Source of the DNA: Bugula neritina
Taxonomy: Eukaryota; Bryozoa; Gymnolaemata; Cheilostomatida; Bugulidae
Assembly (NCBI GenBank): GCA_964035545.1
Contig: OZ037765.1
Location: forward strand, 26,672,504 to 26,736,503
DNA length: 64,000 nucleotides
Direction: 5' to 3'
Shown here piece after piece: positions 1-14,300 of this stretch. A program made the position numbers and the translations under genes. The notes under the pieces were generated by a model. The model did not search any database, was not told where the DNA came from, and worked only from the letters and a program-made list of their open reading frames with translations. The first letter of the stretch is position 1; every line of letters begins with the position of its first letter.

Positions 1-34
1 GATAAAGTAGAGAATAGTGACTGCTGATACCTAC

Positions 35-131
35 CCGTGCCATCGCTGTCTTTTCTCAGCACCGTACCAGATCGGTCAGATTGGGGGTCAGACTGAGGGT
101 CAGACTGAGGTGCAGAGGATTCATCGGACAT
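35..131 (-). CDS. Probable first coding exon of a gene leaving the left edge (partial)
   Basis: Read on the minus strand, an ATG at 131-129 opens 32 codons that end at a GT donor (CACGG/GTAGGT) in phase 1. The peptide is acidic and polar, starting MSDESSAPQSDPQSD, with a three-fold Pro-Gln-Ser-Asp repeat. The patch is richer in G+C than the surrounding DNA, as the other exons here are. The remaining exons would lie beyond the window, so no function can be given. The alternative is a chance frame next to a promoter; a plus-strand frame across the same bases has no splice signals or family likeness. Confidence 0.4.
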
Positions 132-1021
132 GTCTAGAAGTCAGTGTTGCCAGACTTGAGTTGTGTCTACAACACACGGAGACATCAATGTCAGAATAAG
201 TAATGGGGAAATTGAAAAAGCCCCTATTCTAGATGAAACATGTACTAAAAGAAGTTTCGCATTTGTATGGTGAAGAGCTTTAACCCTTGCCAAAGGAATT
301 AAACAAACCGGGCTGTTAAAATTTCTCCATCACTCTAGCTAAATAAGCAAGCCTTTACTAAATATTATACTAATTACCAAATAGTACAAAATAATTTATA
401 GTTAAACTTTCATCAAATAATATTTGTAGATTATAAAAGGTGAAAGCTGTAAGCTAGAAGCAAATGCAACTGGTAGTATAACATAGCATAAACATATTTT
501 ATATCATAGTAGTGGGAACTTACTTTTTAGATTTTTACATTCTCAAAATGTTAAAAAATCATTGAATGACTGGTTATTTGCATACTGGATTAGCCAACAA
601 TTAAAATCTGAAACAATTGGAAATTATATCACTTCACGCACATACTGAAGTGTGGAATGTAACATCAACTCAATTAAATACATTATAGATTCATTTCGTT
701 CTTTTTAGCAGCATATTATTTTCGGTGTTTGCCTTTTTTACTCGAATAGAAAGCCATAGACATAGCAGAATGCTTTGCTATGATGGCAAATATTTTTACT
801 GTTACTTGACAAAGAATATCTCTTCACAAGATGTTGCAAAATAAAATTCAAATTAGCATTAAATTTATAGTTGTTATAAAAAAACCATTATACTTTTATG
901 GATCTTTTTATAAAATATATCAGCTAAATTTTTTTTTAATGAAAAAATTTATTGTCCTAAATAAAATAATTTTAAACATAAGTAACATATTATTATTAAT
1001 TTATTGCATATTGTGAATTCT
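132..1021. other. Intergenic, no gene seen
   Basis: AT-rich DNA between the putative left-edge exon and the 3' end of the SLC37-like gene. It would hold the promoter of the left-edge gene if that exon is real. I see no open frame with splice signals, no RNA gene and no member of the repeat families found elsewhere. Confidence 0.6.
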
Positions 1022-1027
1022 TTTATT
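1022..1027 (-). terminator. Polyadenylation signal AATAAA of the SLC37-like gene
   Basis: On the minus strand AATAAA lies 26 bases past the TAA stop at 1056-1054, which is a plausible though short 3' UTR. Confidence 0.5.
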
Positions 1028-1053
1028 TGTAAATCTTTTGATGAGTTACTTTT

Positions 1054-4000
1054 TTAGAGAGGAGCTCCAGCTTTCTTCAGCACTACTGTTTCTAAAATTA
1101 AATAGAAAGAATCGAATAAAGGACAGAAGAGCACAGCAAAACCTAACCACAAAGAGGTTGCAACTTTTTTTATCAAATTATCACCCATACTAAATAAATC
1201 AATGAAAAAGATTATCATAAAATGCTAAAACTGCATTATTGTAAAGTGTATGTATAAGAACGTTGTAGTTTCTTGTATACTCAATAACTGGGTGTAAAAT
1301 AATAATCGATTGAGTAAATTCAACATGTAGAAATGTAATCCACATAATTGCACAATGTTTAGTAGAAACTATATTTGCCACAGTTTAAGAAAACCAAACT
1401 GAACTGATTTGTTAAGTTCACCAGAAGAAAAACAAAAAGAAAACAAAAAAGTTGACTTACTAATTTTTTTAGGGCCTCCTTTTTGTACAAATGTAGCATT
1501 TATGTCTTTTCCAGCAACGACTATAACAAACGTCAAGATGCTCATAAAGTTGATGCCCATGAAGGCGGTGAACCAGTCCCAGTTCTTAGCTATGTAGTTG
1601 ATTGGAAATCCGGCCACGACAGCCCCAACTACAAAAAGAAACGCAGAAAATAAATCCATGTGTGGCACCTAAAACCTGTTTACTAAACGCAGTGAAGATT
1701 TATCTTAGATCGTTCAAAGCATCACAACACTAAAATGTAGCAACCAAAATGCAAATTAGTGATACACAAGCTAAAATACATAACTCTTTTAATAGCTTCT
1801 TACTATGACATAATATCTAACAACCAATAGGTATGTTTAATTATGAAAATCTATTGAGAATTCTGAAAGGTCAAACATAAGAACAAAATAGACGTGTAAA
1901 CCTATTTGTATGATACAGGCATATCTCAATCTAACCAAAACACATCTAAGCATAAAATATTGCATAGAACATAATAGAACTAAATAAAACAAAATATGTA
2001 AATGTTTAGTAAGTCATCCAAATCTGAAGCTCACCGCAGGCAGCCATTCCAATAGCCCCATGGGCTGAGCCGGTCATGTGTATGGGTGCCACTTCCACAG
2101 CTATGGTGACGAGGAGACTGATAGCGCCATACATACAGTAACCCATCATGAATCCCAGCATCGTCATATAAAACTACAAACAGACCACACAGATGGATAC
2201 TTTCTACAATGTAAGATGTGCTAATCAACAGCAAAAACTGATTGATAACATACAATGAAATCATGAATTGAATAGATGTTATATAACTTATGGCTCTGAT
2301 TAAAGAATTATAAATAATAGCAATTATTCGGTAAGTGCTGTCCACGTTTATCATACCTTACTGGTGTCCGGGTCGATGGTGAAGAGAAAGAGATTGAGAA
2401 AGAGGCAGCATGCTGCCACACAGAACTGAACAGCAGCTAATCTCGGAGACTTGCCAGTTCCGGCGTAGAAACCTCGTTTGATCATGAAGTCGGTGAGAGC
2501 GCCGAGAGTTATGCAGCCTACGAGGCCGCCTACCTCCATGGCGTAGAGGTAGCTTGAGGCAGACTGGGCAGTGAGACCTCGCTCTTGCAGAAGATAAATC
2601 TGTCCCCAGTCTTGGCAACTCGTCTTCACCACAAAAAGTAGGCAGTAGGTTGAAACCAAAAACATCATAAATTCACTCCCAGCCAGATCTGACCAATGTC
2701 CATTTGTTTTACCTGCAAATGTTTCATCTCTACTAATTCATGGTCACCTTTACTATTAGTTACATTTACTTATATAATAGAATGAGACAGGAATCAAGTT
2801 TTTCACCCTATTCTGAATGCATGCAAACTTTTAAATGTACAAAATCAGAAAAGCCTCAAGATAATCCTTCACCATTTAAACAGTAGTATATAATAAGTTT
2901 GCTGATTTACCAAACATGGTAAGCTGGTCTTCATAGCCAACATCAGACGGTGCGTTCCAAGTGCTAGACGGAACAATAAGAGCAGCAATCATGGAGAGGG
3001 CTGCGGGCAACTGCATACCCATCCGCCATCCGTACGAGCTGCCTAGACCCTGGGCTACGATTGGTCCAATTCCACTCACCACATTAGAGGCGGTTGACAA
3101 GAAAGCAAACCACATTCCAAACTGTGTTGGTGGAAACCTTTGATACAAAGTAGAACATGCGTGGTCTATACAGGTGCATCAAAATGTTGGTGTTTACAGA
3201 GTAACAAATTTTGTTGTTTTGTTTAAGAAAAAACATGGATTCAACATGACAGTCATATAATTATTAGTAAGACCATAAATTGTTCAATTTCTAATGCACA
3301 AATTATATAGGCTTAGTAAGTGAGCATTGGAAGATGGTATATACATTAATGAAGCATATCTTTAGTTATGAACACCAGTGTAGCAATATAATTGAGCATA
3401 TGCGCAGATACATGATGAAGTTTGGTTAGATTATCAAGATAATGTGTTTATTTAAATGTTTGAAAATCGAAACATCTGCCCCACTTTACACCGGAATAAA
3501 GAAAAGTAAAAATACAAACAAAGCAACCATTTTTATGGACATTTGGAAATAATTTTAAAATAAATAATTTCAAGTTTTAACTAACCATGCTCTAATCATT
3601 TTAGTAACAGCTGGCCATCCCATGCCTTGAGCCAAGCCATTGGCAGCTACCAGTATCATTATATTGGACCAATCCTCTTGATCTACCATGTAAGATATAA
3701 CATGTGTGTATAACTGCTATTACATGCACTATACTATATACTATAACCTCACAGCACATCAGTTTTTAAGGCAATATAATATTTGGTGAATTAAAAATAA
3801 ACTTGTTGGCAAGATAAATAAAATATTTGATATGGATATTGATATGATATTCACGACAACTCGTAAAGTTGCAAACTGCTGCCGTAGCAGCAGCTCAAAT
3901 GTAACACATCTCTAATATATACTGTATAATAATACAATATATATAGATGTATTATAATATTTTGTAAGAGTTACAATAAAAAAATCCTAGTTGATTGTCT

Positions 4001-5647
4001 AGAAATAGCTTGGAGAAGTTGGTTAGGACATCACATCATTTACCTGAGAAAGCAAGCATGACAAAACCCGAGAAGAAAAGTCCCCCGGCCAGCAATGCCT
4101 TTGGTGAATAATGATCTGAGGCCCAGCTGAAGAAGAACTTGCTGATGGAGTAAGTGAAGGTTTGGGCCGATAGAATCAATCCTAAAGCAATAATATATAA
4201 TCACTTGAACAACTTCATAATATTGAAAAATAAAATATAAATCTTTTTCTCATAATAAACCTTATACTAATACTAAAATGTTAACTTTTTTGAAACCTAT
4301 ATATTTGATCACTTTGAATGATAATTACCAAACAAAATATTATTTGATTTACTTTTCCCATCCATTTATTGATCAGTCTAAGTGTGTTGATTCATGTAGA
4401 AAACAGTATCATAACAGCTGATCAATAAAAACTCATCAGTGCTACATTTGAAGTGTGTTTATTTATAGAAGTCGATGTGCCAATGACCTCTACTTGAAAT
4501 AAATGCTCCACTTTATAAATAAAAGTATTAGCAGAATATTATACTTTCTGCCAAAGACAATTATATATAATGCTAAACTTCTATTAGTATAAAAGGAAAG
4601 TAAAACTAGCAGTAAAGTTACCAATTTCATAGCTGCTGAAATATTCTTCCATTATGACAAACGGCAGGGAAAACGTGAAGGATTTCCGGTTGTAGAGGAG
4701 TACAGCGTAGGCCAAATAGCAAGAGACAAACAGGAAGAGCTGGTAGGAGGAGAAGGACATCTGATAGGTTTCTTCTGCAAAATAAAATCAAAAGCTCTTC
4801 ACTGAAGCTTTAGCTGACAGCCATTACACACCCAATGGTGCATGTAACCTTCAAAATGAAAAACATGAGCCATTGCATATGTTTCTAGTTTCAAATTTAC
4901 ATAAATGTTGAAATTTCAATCAATGCAAAAATTTGAAGTAAAGATGAAAATCAGACAACTAAACATAAAAACAAGCTTGTTATGATTAAACATTAAATTA
5001 CATTTTCAACACTTAGTAAAATATAATTAGTATTTAAATTGATCCAAATTGAATTTTAGTATACAACCCGAACTTTATAAATATTATATTGAGAGGCAAA
5101 GATTAAAGAATAGTTGAGCAATGATTGCAGAACAGTAGTCTTTAACGAACTTTTATACAAAGAAAATATTAGACTGATGTGTTGCCTAAGCACTAGCATT
5201 AACTAATTTGTCTTCCAATCAACTCTATAACTATCTAGAAACAAGTCCATGTCACACAGGTGCAGCATACATAATATATATCCTCTAGCAACACACAAAA
5301 TTCAATAGCAGATTCCATGAAGTTAGCCAAGATTTAAATTATTAACAGTATGTCATCACTGCTAAGACCTTAGGGTATACCACCTTTTTATATGCTGATT
5401 TACAGCAAGTATTGTATTAATATGAAAAAACTTTGTGGCTGCAAAATGACTGTTCTATAAAACATACTAGGCTGTTGGTTGGCTACCAGAAAAAAATATA
5501 AATAATATTTAAACAGTCCAGTTTATAACAGTACACTATTGTACCTTCTTCATCTTTCTTTATTACAGCCTGATTGTCACTCTGCTCTACTGTATCTTCA
5601 CCTTCAAGGTCACCAGCCTCAGAAACATCAATCTCTTCTTCAGACAT
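1054..5647 (-). CDS. SLC37A4: Glucose-6-phosphate transporter-like MFS protein (SLC37A4 family)
   Basis: Nine exons on the minus strand: 5647-5545, 4774-4622, 4181-4044, 3682-3586, 3137-2911, 2712-2357, 2173-2035, 1628-1461 and 1085-1054. The phases fit and give 470 residues (human G6PT has 429). SLC37A4 exchanges glucose-6-phosphate for phosphate across the ER membrane. Family marks read in order: an acidic cytosolic head (MSEEEIDVSEAGDLEGED), a first helix ending LYNRKSFTFSLP, NGLAQGMGWP, FPPTQFGMWFAFLSTASN, VVKTSCQDWGQIYLLQERG, AMEVGGLVG, GSAHGAIGMAACVG and AGFPINYIAKNWDWFTAFMG. These follow human SLC37A4 block by block and match it better than SLC37A1-3. The extended head is unlike the human form. 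The last exon has two possible acceptors (see findings), so the final residues are uncertain and I cannot see a clear C-terminal KKxx ER signal. Confidence 0.9.
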
Positions 5648-7239
5648 CTTGGTTTTTTTGGTTTAGTATGTTTCTATTTTTAGCTATCTTTTATTGCGCA
5701 GCAATATTTTCTAAATGATATTGGCATACAGATTCATAAAAATGTAGAAAACGTTTAATGATTATAACAGCCAAATACAAACCAACACCCAGTTGAATAG
5801 TTATACATGCCTTTCTATTTGCAATTATATTACTAAGTATGCATGTTATGTTGACCACAAAAATGGTGCTGAATGGCATATCTATGCTATAAATAAGACA
5901 GTATTATGTTACCTACTTCACTCCCTCTCTATTCCAGACCCAGCAGCTGCAGCCCTTTTTTTTAGTGAATGATGTCATCAGCAACATTCCAGGCAATTGT
6001 GCCGTAACAATAAAATTGCAAAAATTTTTTAAAAATTTATAATGTGAAATTTTTTAGTTTATACATCAAGCTGCATTTTTATCAAAAATATAAAAAAAAT
6101 CAATGAGATTTTGACATGAATAAGTAGTTTTCAGTTAACTTTGGCATCTTTAAGTTGAATGCTGTTAGGCATTGGTAAAAAATTATGTTAAGCTAAATGA
6201 TCCAAGTACTTAAAAGCTAAATATTAATGAAAAGCTTGAATTCAACAAAAATAATTTATGGGGTGCAAAAATTGAAAATCTTGTGAAGTAAAATAACTAC
6301 AGTAATAGTCATAAACATGCATGATAGTTTTTCTCAGTGAAGTTGATAAAACATGCAAAATGAATTAAAAACTTGAAACATACTTGAGTTGTTGGTGCCA
6401 CTATAAAAACTCGATCAACGTACTGGGAACCTGATAATCTTATGTTTTAAAGTGGATAAACAAGCACTTTCAGTCAGTGATTTACTTCTTTCTATTAGAT
6501 GCTTAATAAATTTACTGTCCGTAGGTTCTCCATTACTTTGATATTAAGGCAAAAAATGTGGCAAAAAGGTTTCGACTTCATCTGTAAAACTGTTCAACAC
6601 TATCCTACTAAATCAATTGTGTGCATCTATAACAGAAAAAATCAATATAACGTGCAAGTATAATAATATGTAGGAAGTTTATTTGGGCAGACATGCAATA
6701 ACTTGCTGCTGTCAATTAAAGCCACAAATTTTCAGCCATTTCCATTATAGATATATTTATGTTTATAGATGCCATTGCCAAAGGCTTTTAAAATCTCATT
6801 TTTTCCGAAAGGTAGTGTTAAGCTGATAAACTTGCTATTTGTAACTCGTAACAGGTTGAGTACCTTATCGTGCTAAAAATTTAGCAAAAAGTTTGAGAAT
6901 TTTAATAAACAATAACTTTTTTTTCAAAATAGCTGACCAAACAGACACCTTTATTGTTTTTAAATATTATAAAAAAAATTATCAAAATCTCACAATAATA
7001 TGTATGGATTTACTACTTGGCCATCCTGTTTAACAACATTCAAAAATATCTACAGTAGATCATGCTTTTAAATAATAACTCGTAATGATTACAAAAAAAA
7101 AAAACATTTATAACTTTAACTATTACATACAAAAGTTAATTGAAATTCATTTAAACATTGATATCTATTAAACAGAAAGCTGAGCAATTGACAGTTCAGA
7201 AGTATAGTGACCAGGACAAAACTTGTCAATACATGTTTT
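5648..7239. other. Intergenic, promoter side of the SLC37-like gene
   Basis: This holds the 5' flank of the SLC37-like gene and the 3' flank of the zinc-finger gene, both transcribed leftwards. TTTATT at 6950-6955 reads as AATAAA on the minus strand and could end the zinc-finger transcript. No coding frame with splice signals and no repeat family was recognised. Confidence 0.5.
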
Positions 7240-10200
7240 TTACTCATGACTAGACTTTTTATTGTATACCCACACACTTTCCACCACTAATGAGAATCTT
7301 TTATCAACTCTTTTGTGTGTAACTCTTTCACAAGATAAAAGTTTACCATCGTGTTTAACATTGATATGCTGCCTGATACGTCTAAGCAGCTCATCGCTGT
7401 ACCCACACAGCGTACATTTGAATTGTACATTAGGATCTGCTGGTGGATCGTACTCGCAAGGAGCTAGTGTTGGTGGTTTGTCCTTGGCAGCATGCATTTC
7501 CTTCTTATGCTCCTTCAAGTCAGACATCTCTATAGAAATAAAGTCGCACTTATCACACCTGCACACATCAGTGATAGTCTCATTAGACCATGGGACTTTA
7601 GCACCCGGTTTATCGCCTGAGGAATCTTCATTGACAGGCAACTTTGACTTTTTTCTCTTCGGCTCTCCTACAACCATCTCATCACCTTTTCTCTTTTTTG
7701 GTTCAGATGGCAGAACTGTCTTTGCTGATGGTGGCATGTCATAAAATATTATACCCTTCTCTAAGGGCACCATTTCCTTTCTAGTTTTCTTATTGGGTAT
7801 CTTAGATTTCTTATTTTTGAGCTCAGAAGTTTTGTGTTTTGTTCTGGAAGAATCTTTGCCGTGAGCAGCTTTAGCCAATGGTGCCTCTGGATGATCTAGA
7901 GTTAATTTGAGTTAAAAATAAAGTATGTCAACATTTTATCACACCTATATAAACAATTGATATTTGTGGTGTAGGATTTAAAGTTAGTGGAAGGAATATG
8001 TCACTAAGATAACTGGCTAGGGTGTAGTAAGTATGCACTGCAAGACTAAATGATAAGAGAGCATAGATAAGGCTTTGCTATGCTAACTGATACAGTGTAC
8101 CATGTTTTATAATGTCTGTTTTACTAACATGTTTATTCAGTGCAAGGCAGCTTTCAAATAGAGGTGGAGAAATTTTAGTTAAAATTGATGATTTATTGTT
8201 ATAATACTTACACAAGTTTATAGTCACTATCCCTGTGAGAAACCCCTGATAAAAAGGGTTTTTGTTAAAGCGGGCTAAGGACCTATTTAAATAAGGCACA
8301 GGAGCAATTAGGGCTGGATGCTCTTCCTAACATCACCAATGGCCTGTGTTAGGGCTCGAACCCATGACCTTCGTGTTTACTAGGCAAACACTCTAACCCC
8401 TAGACCACGGCTGCTCCCTGATTTATCGTTATAATGGTTTGCATAATTTACTAATGTTTACGATCTTTTTTGGATTGCCCTTCACTTATAAACCTTATAT
8501 TGAATTTAAAACAACGCGTAACTCTAGCCATCATAGTGTAGGTGATAAAAACCTAAATTCAAAGTGAGTGAGTAGCTAATTCAATACTTTATTCATTTCA
8601 AGAAAATTAATAAAATATTAGGGTAATATATCTGCTACCTTGTTACATTGAACACATGAGAATTGTATTCCTATTAGAGTCAATTGCAATGAAACATAAC
8701 AAAGTCAAACTGCAAAATATATTCTTTATTCACCTTATAATTTTCACTTTCACTAGCCACTTTTTATTATCTATGGAAATGCTATTATATTCGTGATGCC
8801 AAGTTACAATAGCAGTTAGATTGTACAAAATTACTTGAAAAATGTATTTACCTCTAAAGAGAAACCCTCCGAATAAACAACTCTTAGTAGTCCATGCAGA
8901 ATAAAACTTCAAGCTGTATTAGTTTTCATTGACTTGAGCTGAGACTTAAATTATTTTCGAAACCCGGCACTGATATACAACAAACTGAACTACTCACAGA
9001 AGTCTAAAGTGACTAACTAAAACACTATTGCAACAGCTGATAAGTCCTTATTTGTCTTATTGGAGCAGACTGGAGACATGAGTCATGGTAATTCCGGGGA
9101 TTTTTAGGCATTAAAAGCACTAGTGAAAACTAAATGAAAATGCCATCAACCCAACCATTTGATATAATATTATTGATGCTACTCACCCCTGTTCAACAGT
9201 TTGCACACCCTGAAGTCATACTGAGTTAGCTTTACATAGCAGTAAGGTATAGTTTCACTGACCACCATATTAAGGTTGAATGTGACTCAATGCCAAAGTA
9301 GTACACTATAGTATGAAGAAGCCTACCGCTACTTCCTCAATACTTATCTAACTTACTTGCAGCCTGCAAGTCGATAGTCCAATAAAACGAAACTGCTTCA
9401 GTACGCAGCCCTGCACTGCACCTACTCGTTGAAGCAGTGCTACACTATGCATTATTAACAGGTTAACACAAAAGACCCACTGCAACCACCAGTTGCCATA
9501 CAACATTTAGCAAATCAATTGCAAGAACAATATTATAGGCTTCCACGGAAGCGCACGCAGGGCTGGAAATACTTTGTATATGGCCAACACGACAACAGTG
9601 GCATGTTATGCACTTATAAAAAACTCAGGTGGGTTTATAACCTCCATCAATGTGAAAACTCCCAATGAAAAGTTTTTTCTAATAAGGTTAAATACTTCTT
9701 TTATGATATTATAGCAAAAGAGCAATTATGACTCTAGAAGTCCTTCCTAACATCACCAATGGCCTTTACTGGAGGATCGAACACTGGCCTCATGTTTATC
9801 AAAATATCAATCTAGCTAGACCACTGCTGAATAGTATGCATTTATATCATGCATTAATAGTGTCATTGTTAGCTATAAAATGTTTTTGAATATTGTGATA
9901 AATGTAGTTAGTGTGGAAAACACAAAGGATATCGCAGTACTTTTTAGTTATTCTAGCAAAGTATAAATGCTCTAGGACTGAGCTACTAACTGGCACGGTT
10001 GTTCTAAAATCTAAATGATACACCTGGCCCACACATACACTAGACTCGAAAGCAATTGCATTATCATAGTATATGATTGACTATGGAAGACCAGACCAAC
10101 TATAAATTAAAAACTACAACCTCAAATAACATAATTCTATAATAACTCATTGCATAATATGCCCTTTTAAAGTTCAAGTTTAAGCTTTTCTATTTTCATG

Positions 10201-11236
10201 CAAGTCTTTCAATTCAAGGCCTAAGTTAGTAAATTGAAACTTCCTCAAAATAATGTTGATGAAAGTTTAATCATGCCCTTCATTGTAACATGTTGAAGGT
10301 CAAAGTGTGAAGCAACCAGGAACCACAACAATATAAACATTTCTTGAAGATGACGGCAGTAACTAGCACTAGTTGTTAAATAGTGTGAGTTACTATCTAG
10401 TGTGTGTTACTAACTAGTGTGAGCAACTAACTAGTGTGAGTTACTAACTAGTATAAGTTACTGGGGCACCTGAGTTACTAACTAGTATGAGTTACTAACT
10501 AGTGTGAGTTACTGTTGAAGTAAAGGAACGTTGAAGATGTAAAATAATTTTGTAATCTTTTCGAAGGTAATTTGAAACAAAAGAATTTCTTTAGATTTAT
10601 CTCATATCTACCAGACAACCAACTAATAAATAAAATTTAGTCAGCCAGTCTTTATAACATCATAGAAGGGCTTTCATTATATGGTTGCTGTTAAAATTCA
10701 TTCAGTATAAGAAATACATGAGAATGGTAGCCTGATTTAACTTTCTACTGCAAATGTTTTTAACTGCAGCAGAGAAGTAAAATAAACAACACTTTCCTAG
10801 ATTAAACATTTTACATTTGTTTCACTGTAGTCCCTGCGCTAGTTTTCTGTGTATTGTACGAAACATAGCCTACTGAAAAACTAACAATTGAAAATAATCA
10901 AAATAAATTAAAACTTGAATAGCTACAATATAAGAACAAAAAGATAATTGTGAATTATTTCGGATGTAATTTTACAGCAACATAAATATTTTCAACTTGT
11001 CAATATCTCAGTTCAAATAAATGGCAATCACAACCATTGCGGTTTCATATAAAATGAGTTTAGTTTAATGTAAATACATGTCAATAATCATGTATTACTG
11101 AGGCTAAATTTTAAATAACAAAACTTAAACAATAACAGGCTGGCAATCAACCAACACAAGCATCTGTGATAACTCAAAATAATGCAAGGAGGTGCCAGCA
11201 TTGAGCAAACTTGACACTAAAACAGACTATACAAGC

Positions 11237-11329
<93 letters not shown>

Positions 11330-14300
11330 TTTTTTAAAATAGTAGCGGCCTGCTATATACATTAACATGCCAATGTTGCACAAAATATGACGTTAGTTCA
11401 TCTATTGTAAATTCAGTGATACTTGACACAGCACATCCAATATATCTCACCTTTCTTCCGCTTCTTCTCCTTACTGCTTTTTTTCTTCTTTTTTGACTTT
11501 GCTGAATTACCTGGAAAATAACTAGTCAGTAAGTACAACAGTGCCAAAACAAGCAATACACACTGTAACTGCTTTTCACCACCCACCCATTTCCTACAAA
11601 ACCTATTTCAAAGGCAAGCATTACTTTATATTAAGATATATAGAAGTAAATGTGGTTTTGAAGTTCAAGAAACCTGTTATATCTATTAGCATAGCAAAAC
11701 GTGAGCAGAATTTGACTTTTGAGTAATACATTGCATCGCAACTGTGTAATCCTAAAAAAATATTCAATACCATCAAAGAGACTTAATCTACATCATTCCT
11801 AGTAGCATTTTCTATTTTAATGCATAAAGCAGGTAAATGCTACAAGTTTTTTAACCTCAACTTCAACAAATGGTGGATAAAATGTTTTTCAATTGCAGTT
11901 ATGGTGAACTAATGATCTTTGGCTACATCCTTTATTTACATGCAGGCTAAAGCCTCTAGCATGTTTAAAATATTCTTAAGAGGGGTTAGCTCAACCACAG
12001 CAGATTCAACTTAAAGAGCATTTAGGAGCAGTAGAGGAGAAATTGAGATAGCCTAAGTTCTTTAAATTACTTTATAAATTTTGGTTTGGGGCTCGGGTTG
12101 AAATTCTTGCGAGTACATAACTTCTTTTGCTACATTTCTAATCTAGAACACAGGCTTTTCTCAATTTCTCCATTACTGCACCCGCCTCTTGGAAGAGATA
12201 TGCAGATACCTACACATTTAGAATAGCAGATAAAAGCTGGAACAAACGACAAGTGGGCAGATAACTACTATAACTCACCTGAGTGACACCTGGATGACTT
12301 TTCACTAGATGAGCCTTCAGTTTCGACAAGGGACACATTCTGAACATTCTTTTTGGCCATCCCACCTTCAAATATACATTACATTTCTAGTTTACAACAG
12401 AACTGCCAAGATATCACAACTCCTAACACAACCACATCTTATTATATGACTGGCATGCAAATTACAGCTTCTAGCATGTTTAAGAAGTTATCATCTCACT
12501 GTTTACTTGCTGCAATACAAATCTTACATTTGCCAACACAAATCAATTTCATATTATGCACACATTTTGGTTGGCATCAGTAGAGAGGCAATAGATTGGT
12601 GCTTCTAGTAAATGTTTGCAGCAGCTGCCAGCAAATTGATGTTTCAGTGAAAATTCCAACCTATGAAACTAGTTTCTACGACTAAACTAATGATAAATTG
12701 CAATGTTAAAGATTTCTAAGCTGTCTACCATGAAAATTCATAGATGTATCATCAATTTTGTAACAAGACTTTAGCTACTAGCTAGGTAAAATAGAAGTAG
12801 TCCAGTGCTAGTAGAAATGCAGTATTACTGTTGCCAAAGTAGAATAAACACGTAATACACAGACGAATCTAGCAACCCGTCATATTCTTACCATTTTGAT
12901 ATAAGAGCTGAAGCCGACTTTTCAGTGAGCTGAACTGTGAGGGTGGTTGTGAATGTTTAGTATCTGCTACAAGCATGCAAGTATAGATACAATGCTAACG
13001 TATATCAAACAATTTATCAATTGAAACCATGAGCAAAAGGAATATTATGTTACACAAATTAAATTTAAATACCTTCATTCAGGTTTTCAACTTTTTCCAC
13101 ACAATCTTCTGCTTCAGTTGAGCAAACTAAAAGATAAATTAATTGAAGCAGATTTAAATAAAGTGTGCATATCCCTGGAATAGAAGAGCTAACAAAATAA
13201 TAAAATTAACGGCAAGTAAACAATACAGCTGTACATAAAGGATATGATTGGAGCCTCATGCTACTTACTACCTGTGCTTTCCTCATTGACAGGTCCAAGT
13301 GTTTGTGGTATGTAAGTCGAACACAAGTCAGATTTTATTCGTATGGTTCTGGCAAGAAGTCTCATTTTCTGGAAAGTGATTGGAAGAGCCGTTTCCAGGG
13401 GCGTTAGTAGAGATAGCACTTGAGTGTGGTGGACAGTTTGACAGCATTCAGATTCAGAAACTTGACCACACTCTATAGAGACTAGACTTAACTTGGGAGA
13501 TTCAGTAGAAAGACTAATCTGTGAATCACTACTAGCTTTTTCTCGGTGAACCAACAATAGGCTTTCTGCATTTTGTTTTTTAAATGATGGTTGTTGGACT
13601 AAGGAATCTGATTCTTTTATCTTGTGGTCAAAATCTAATTCTGTAGAGCTAAGCTGGCAGTCTGTCATTGTGTTGGTGTGTGTTGAATAGGTAGTACACT
13701 GCGACACCAATGCTGAGTGAGTGGACGTGGAATGTATACTGAGACCAGGGACAGACAACTCTGTATTATGTGACTGCCCGCTAAATTTTCCGTAGGCCAA
13801 CAGATGATCTGTGGTTACATTGCTGCATTGAGGATCATATAATGGACGAGAAGTAAAAGTGGGAACATTACTACAGAGTAATGAAGTATGCGAAGACATA
13901 GTGTTGTGTAAATCACCCACAGAACATTGTGTGAACTGAAATTGGTTATTGCAACCTTGAACATTAGCCAGTTGCACTGCTTTGATGGTTTTGGTCGAGA
14001 AAAAGTTAATAACTTCTGTGACATTGGTAACTTCAAAAAAAGGACATTCAACTAGCTTAGCTGTAGTAGTGCGTGTTAGAACATCCAGGTTTTTAGCTTC
14101 AGTCAATTGAGGTAAAGAACTAGAGTCTGTGTGACAGTATGACAAGGGAGGACCAGAAGTGGAGTAGTCGCAGTCAATAGGATCATCTGGAGGTGCTACG
14201 ACTAGAGGTTTGTGCTCTGAAACAGAAGGTAGGAATTCTATAGAAGACAGCACCAGAGCTTCTACCTCCTTGATGTCACACCATTTCAACAGTTGAGAAC

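Noticed and set aside
11240-11328. Z-DNA-forming control element at the GT tract
   Set aside because: Long GT tracts are common in introns, and nothing else here supports a regulatory role.
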